Source: Desulfosediminicola flagellatus (GTDB lineage Bacteria; Desulfobacterota; Desulfobulbia; Desulfobulbales; Desulfocapsaceae). Taken from it: a stretch of 64,000 nt of DNA. The stretch spans positions 372,001-436,000 of the forward strand of contig NZ_CP050698.1 of NCBI RefSeq assembly GCF_005116655.2, written 5' to 3'. Shown here in pieces: positions 63,662 through 64,000 of the stretch. Under the pieces are notes generated by a model. That model saw nothing but the letters and a program-made list of their open reading frames with translations, was not told the origin of the DNA and ran no database searches. Position 1 is the first letter of the stretch; each line of letters starts with the position of its first letter. The position numbers and the translations under genes were made by a program.

Positions 63662-64000
63662 AATAGGTAAGTTTTTCGACTTAAACAGCAACGAAAAGCA
63701 GATATTTTTGCAGGCCTTCTGGTTACTGCTCTACTATCGTCTCAGCCTTAAACTATGCAGTTTGAAGTTCGTTTTAGATGGGATGGAACAGACCAGCAGT
63801 AAACAGACTACACATGATCATTCGTCAGGTGCCCTCCACCGTATTTGTCAACTAGTAGAAAGTGCAGCAACGCTTGTTCCTTACACAACATGCCTGTCAA
63901 AGGCTCTGGCAGGAAGAGAAATTTGTATGCAAAATGGTTTTGATGTAACACTTCGTGTTGGTGTGGCCAAAGAGGATTCTGCTGTTGTTGCTCATGCTTG
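63633..64000 (+). CDS. Lasso-peptide B2-type protease (5' part, continues past window)
   Basis: The ATG at 63633 lies in another frame inside the end of the PqqD-like gene. The visible 122 residues have an aromatic/Leu-rich start (FLQAFWLLLYYRLSLKLCSL) and then the transglutaminase-like protease core: PYTTCLSKALAGREICMQNG with the catalytic Cys C87, RVGVAKE, and VVAHA with the likely catalytic His H121. These are the B2 (leader protease) features. The rest lies outside the window. A precursor peptide and cyclase are not visible; one would expect them downstream. Confidence 0.82.
   Translation, partial: MGSLLFRASKIGKFFDLNSNEKQIFLQAFWLLLYYRLSLKLCSLKFVLDGMEQTSSKQTTHDHSSGALHRICQLVESAATLVPYTTCLSKALAGREICMQNGFDVTLRVGVAKEDSAVVAHA

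Overview
The window looks like a chromosomal stretch of an anaerobic, respiring Gram-negative bacterium. The best match in style is a sulfate-reducer-like deltaproteobacterium (Desulfobulbales or a relative), but that placement is an inference from gene content, not from a search. The pointers are a periplasmic selenocysteine formate dehydrogenase with its accessory genes, a DHH-CBS-polyA-polymerase fusion, outer-membrane proteins and several sensor kinases. No rRNA, tRNA, phage or CRISPR array was recognised.

Layout. 1-7.1 kb holds housekeeping genes: a partial DHH/CBS/CCA-transferase fusion, a XerD-like recombinase, rpsU, a GlcD-like flavoprotein, ddl and fdhD. 7.3-19.2 kb is a formate oxidation block. 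A periplasmic binding protein, a Cache-domain histidine kinase and a NarL-type regulator come first. They are followed by a polyferredoxin, a TorD-type chaperone, a small Tat-signal protein, the catalytic subunit (read through a UGA as selenocysteine), the Fe-S subunit and the cytochrome b subunit. FdhD, MobB and TatC, all needed for assembly or export of such an enzyme, lie nearby.

19.4-30.1 kb holds two exported thioredoxin-fold proteins, mobB, an MscS-type channel gene broken by one in-frame TGA, serS, tatC, a DUF523 protein, an FtsB/DivIC-like protein, an FmdB zinc ribbon, a helix-turn-helix protein with a Cys-rich tail and a divergent uracil-DNA glycosylase. Short inverted-repeat (MITE-like) elements with CTAG-type ends flank serS. 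Further copies lie near 52 kb.

30.2-45.5 kb, all on the minus strand, is a tightly packed ten-gene island and the best candidate here for an undescribed system. In transcription order it encodes a short FtsX-like permease, a LolD/MacB-type ATPase, a ~1600-residue protein joining a metal-site-degenerate M28 peptidase-like domain to an FtsX-type permease, and two large polytopic membrane proteins. Next come an ABC exporter with a ~260-residue insertion inside its nucleotide-binding domain, a cyclic-nucleotide-binding-like protein, a small exported protein, an unrecognised protein and a PqqD-like protein.

45.7-50.8 kb is a compact minus-strand glycan operon: two COG4671-like glycosyltransferases, one GT4 glycosyltransferase, a histidine phosphatase and a polysaccharide-deacetylase-like protein. 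51-58.7 kb holds a small exported protein, a secreted FG-GAP-type protein, a strongly expressed-looking porin, an MFS exporter and a hybrid sensor kinase. 58.9-62 kb has a DinG-like helicase and a polyprenyl diphosphate synthase. The right edge, from about 62 kb, enters another cluster: a small membrane protein, a Gfo/Idh/MocA oxidoreductase, a PqqD-like protein and the start of a lasso-peptide B2-type protease. This suggests a RiPP or RiPP-derived locus continuing outside the window.
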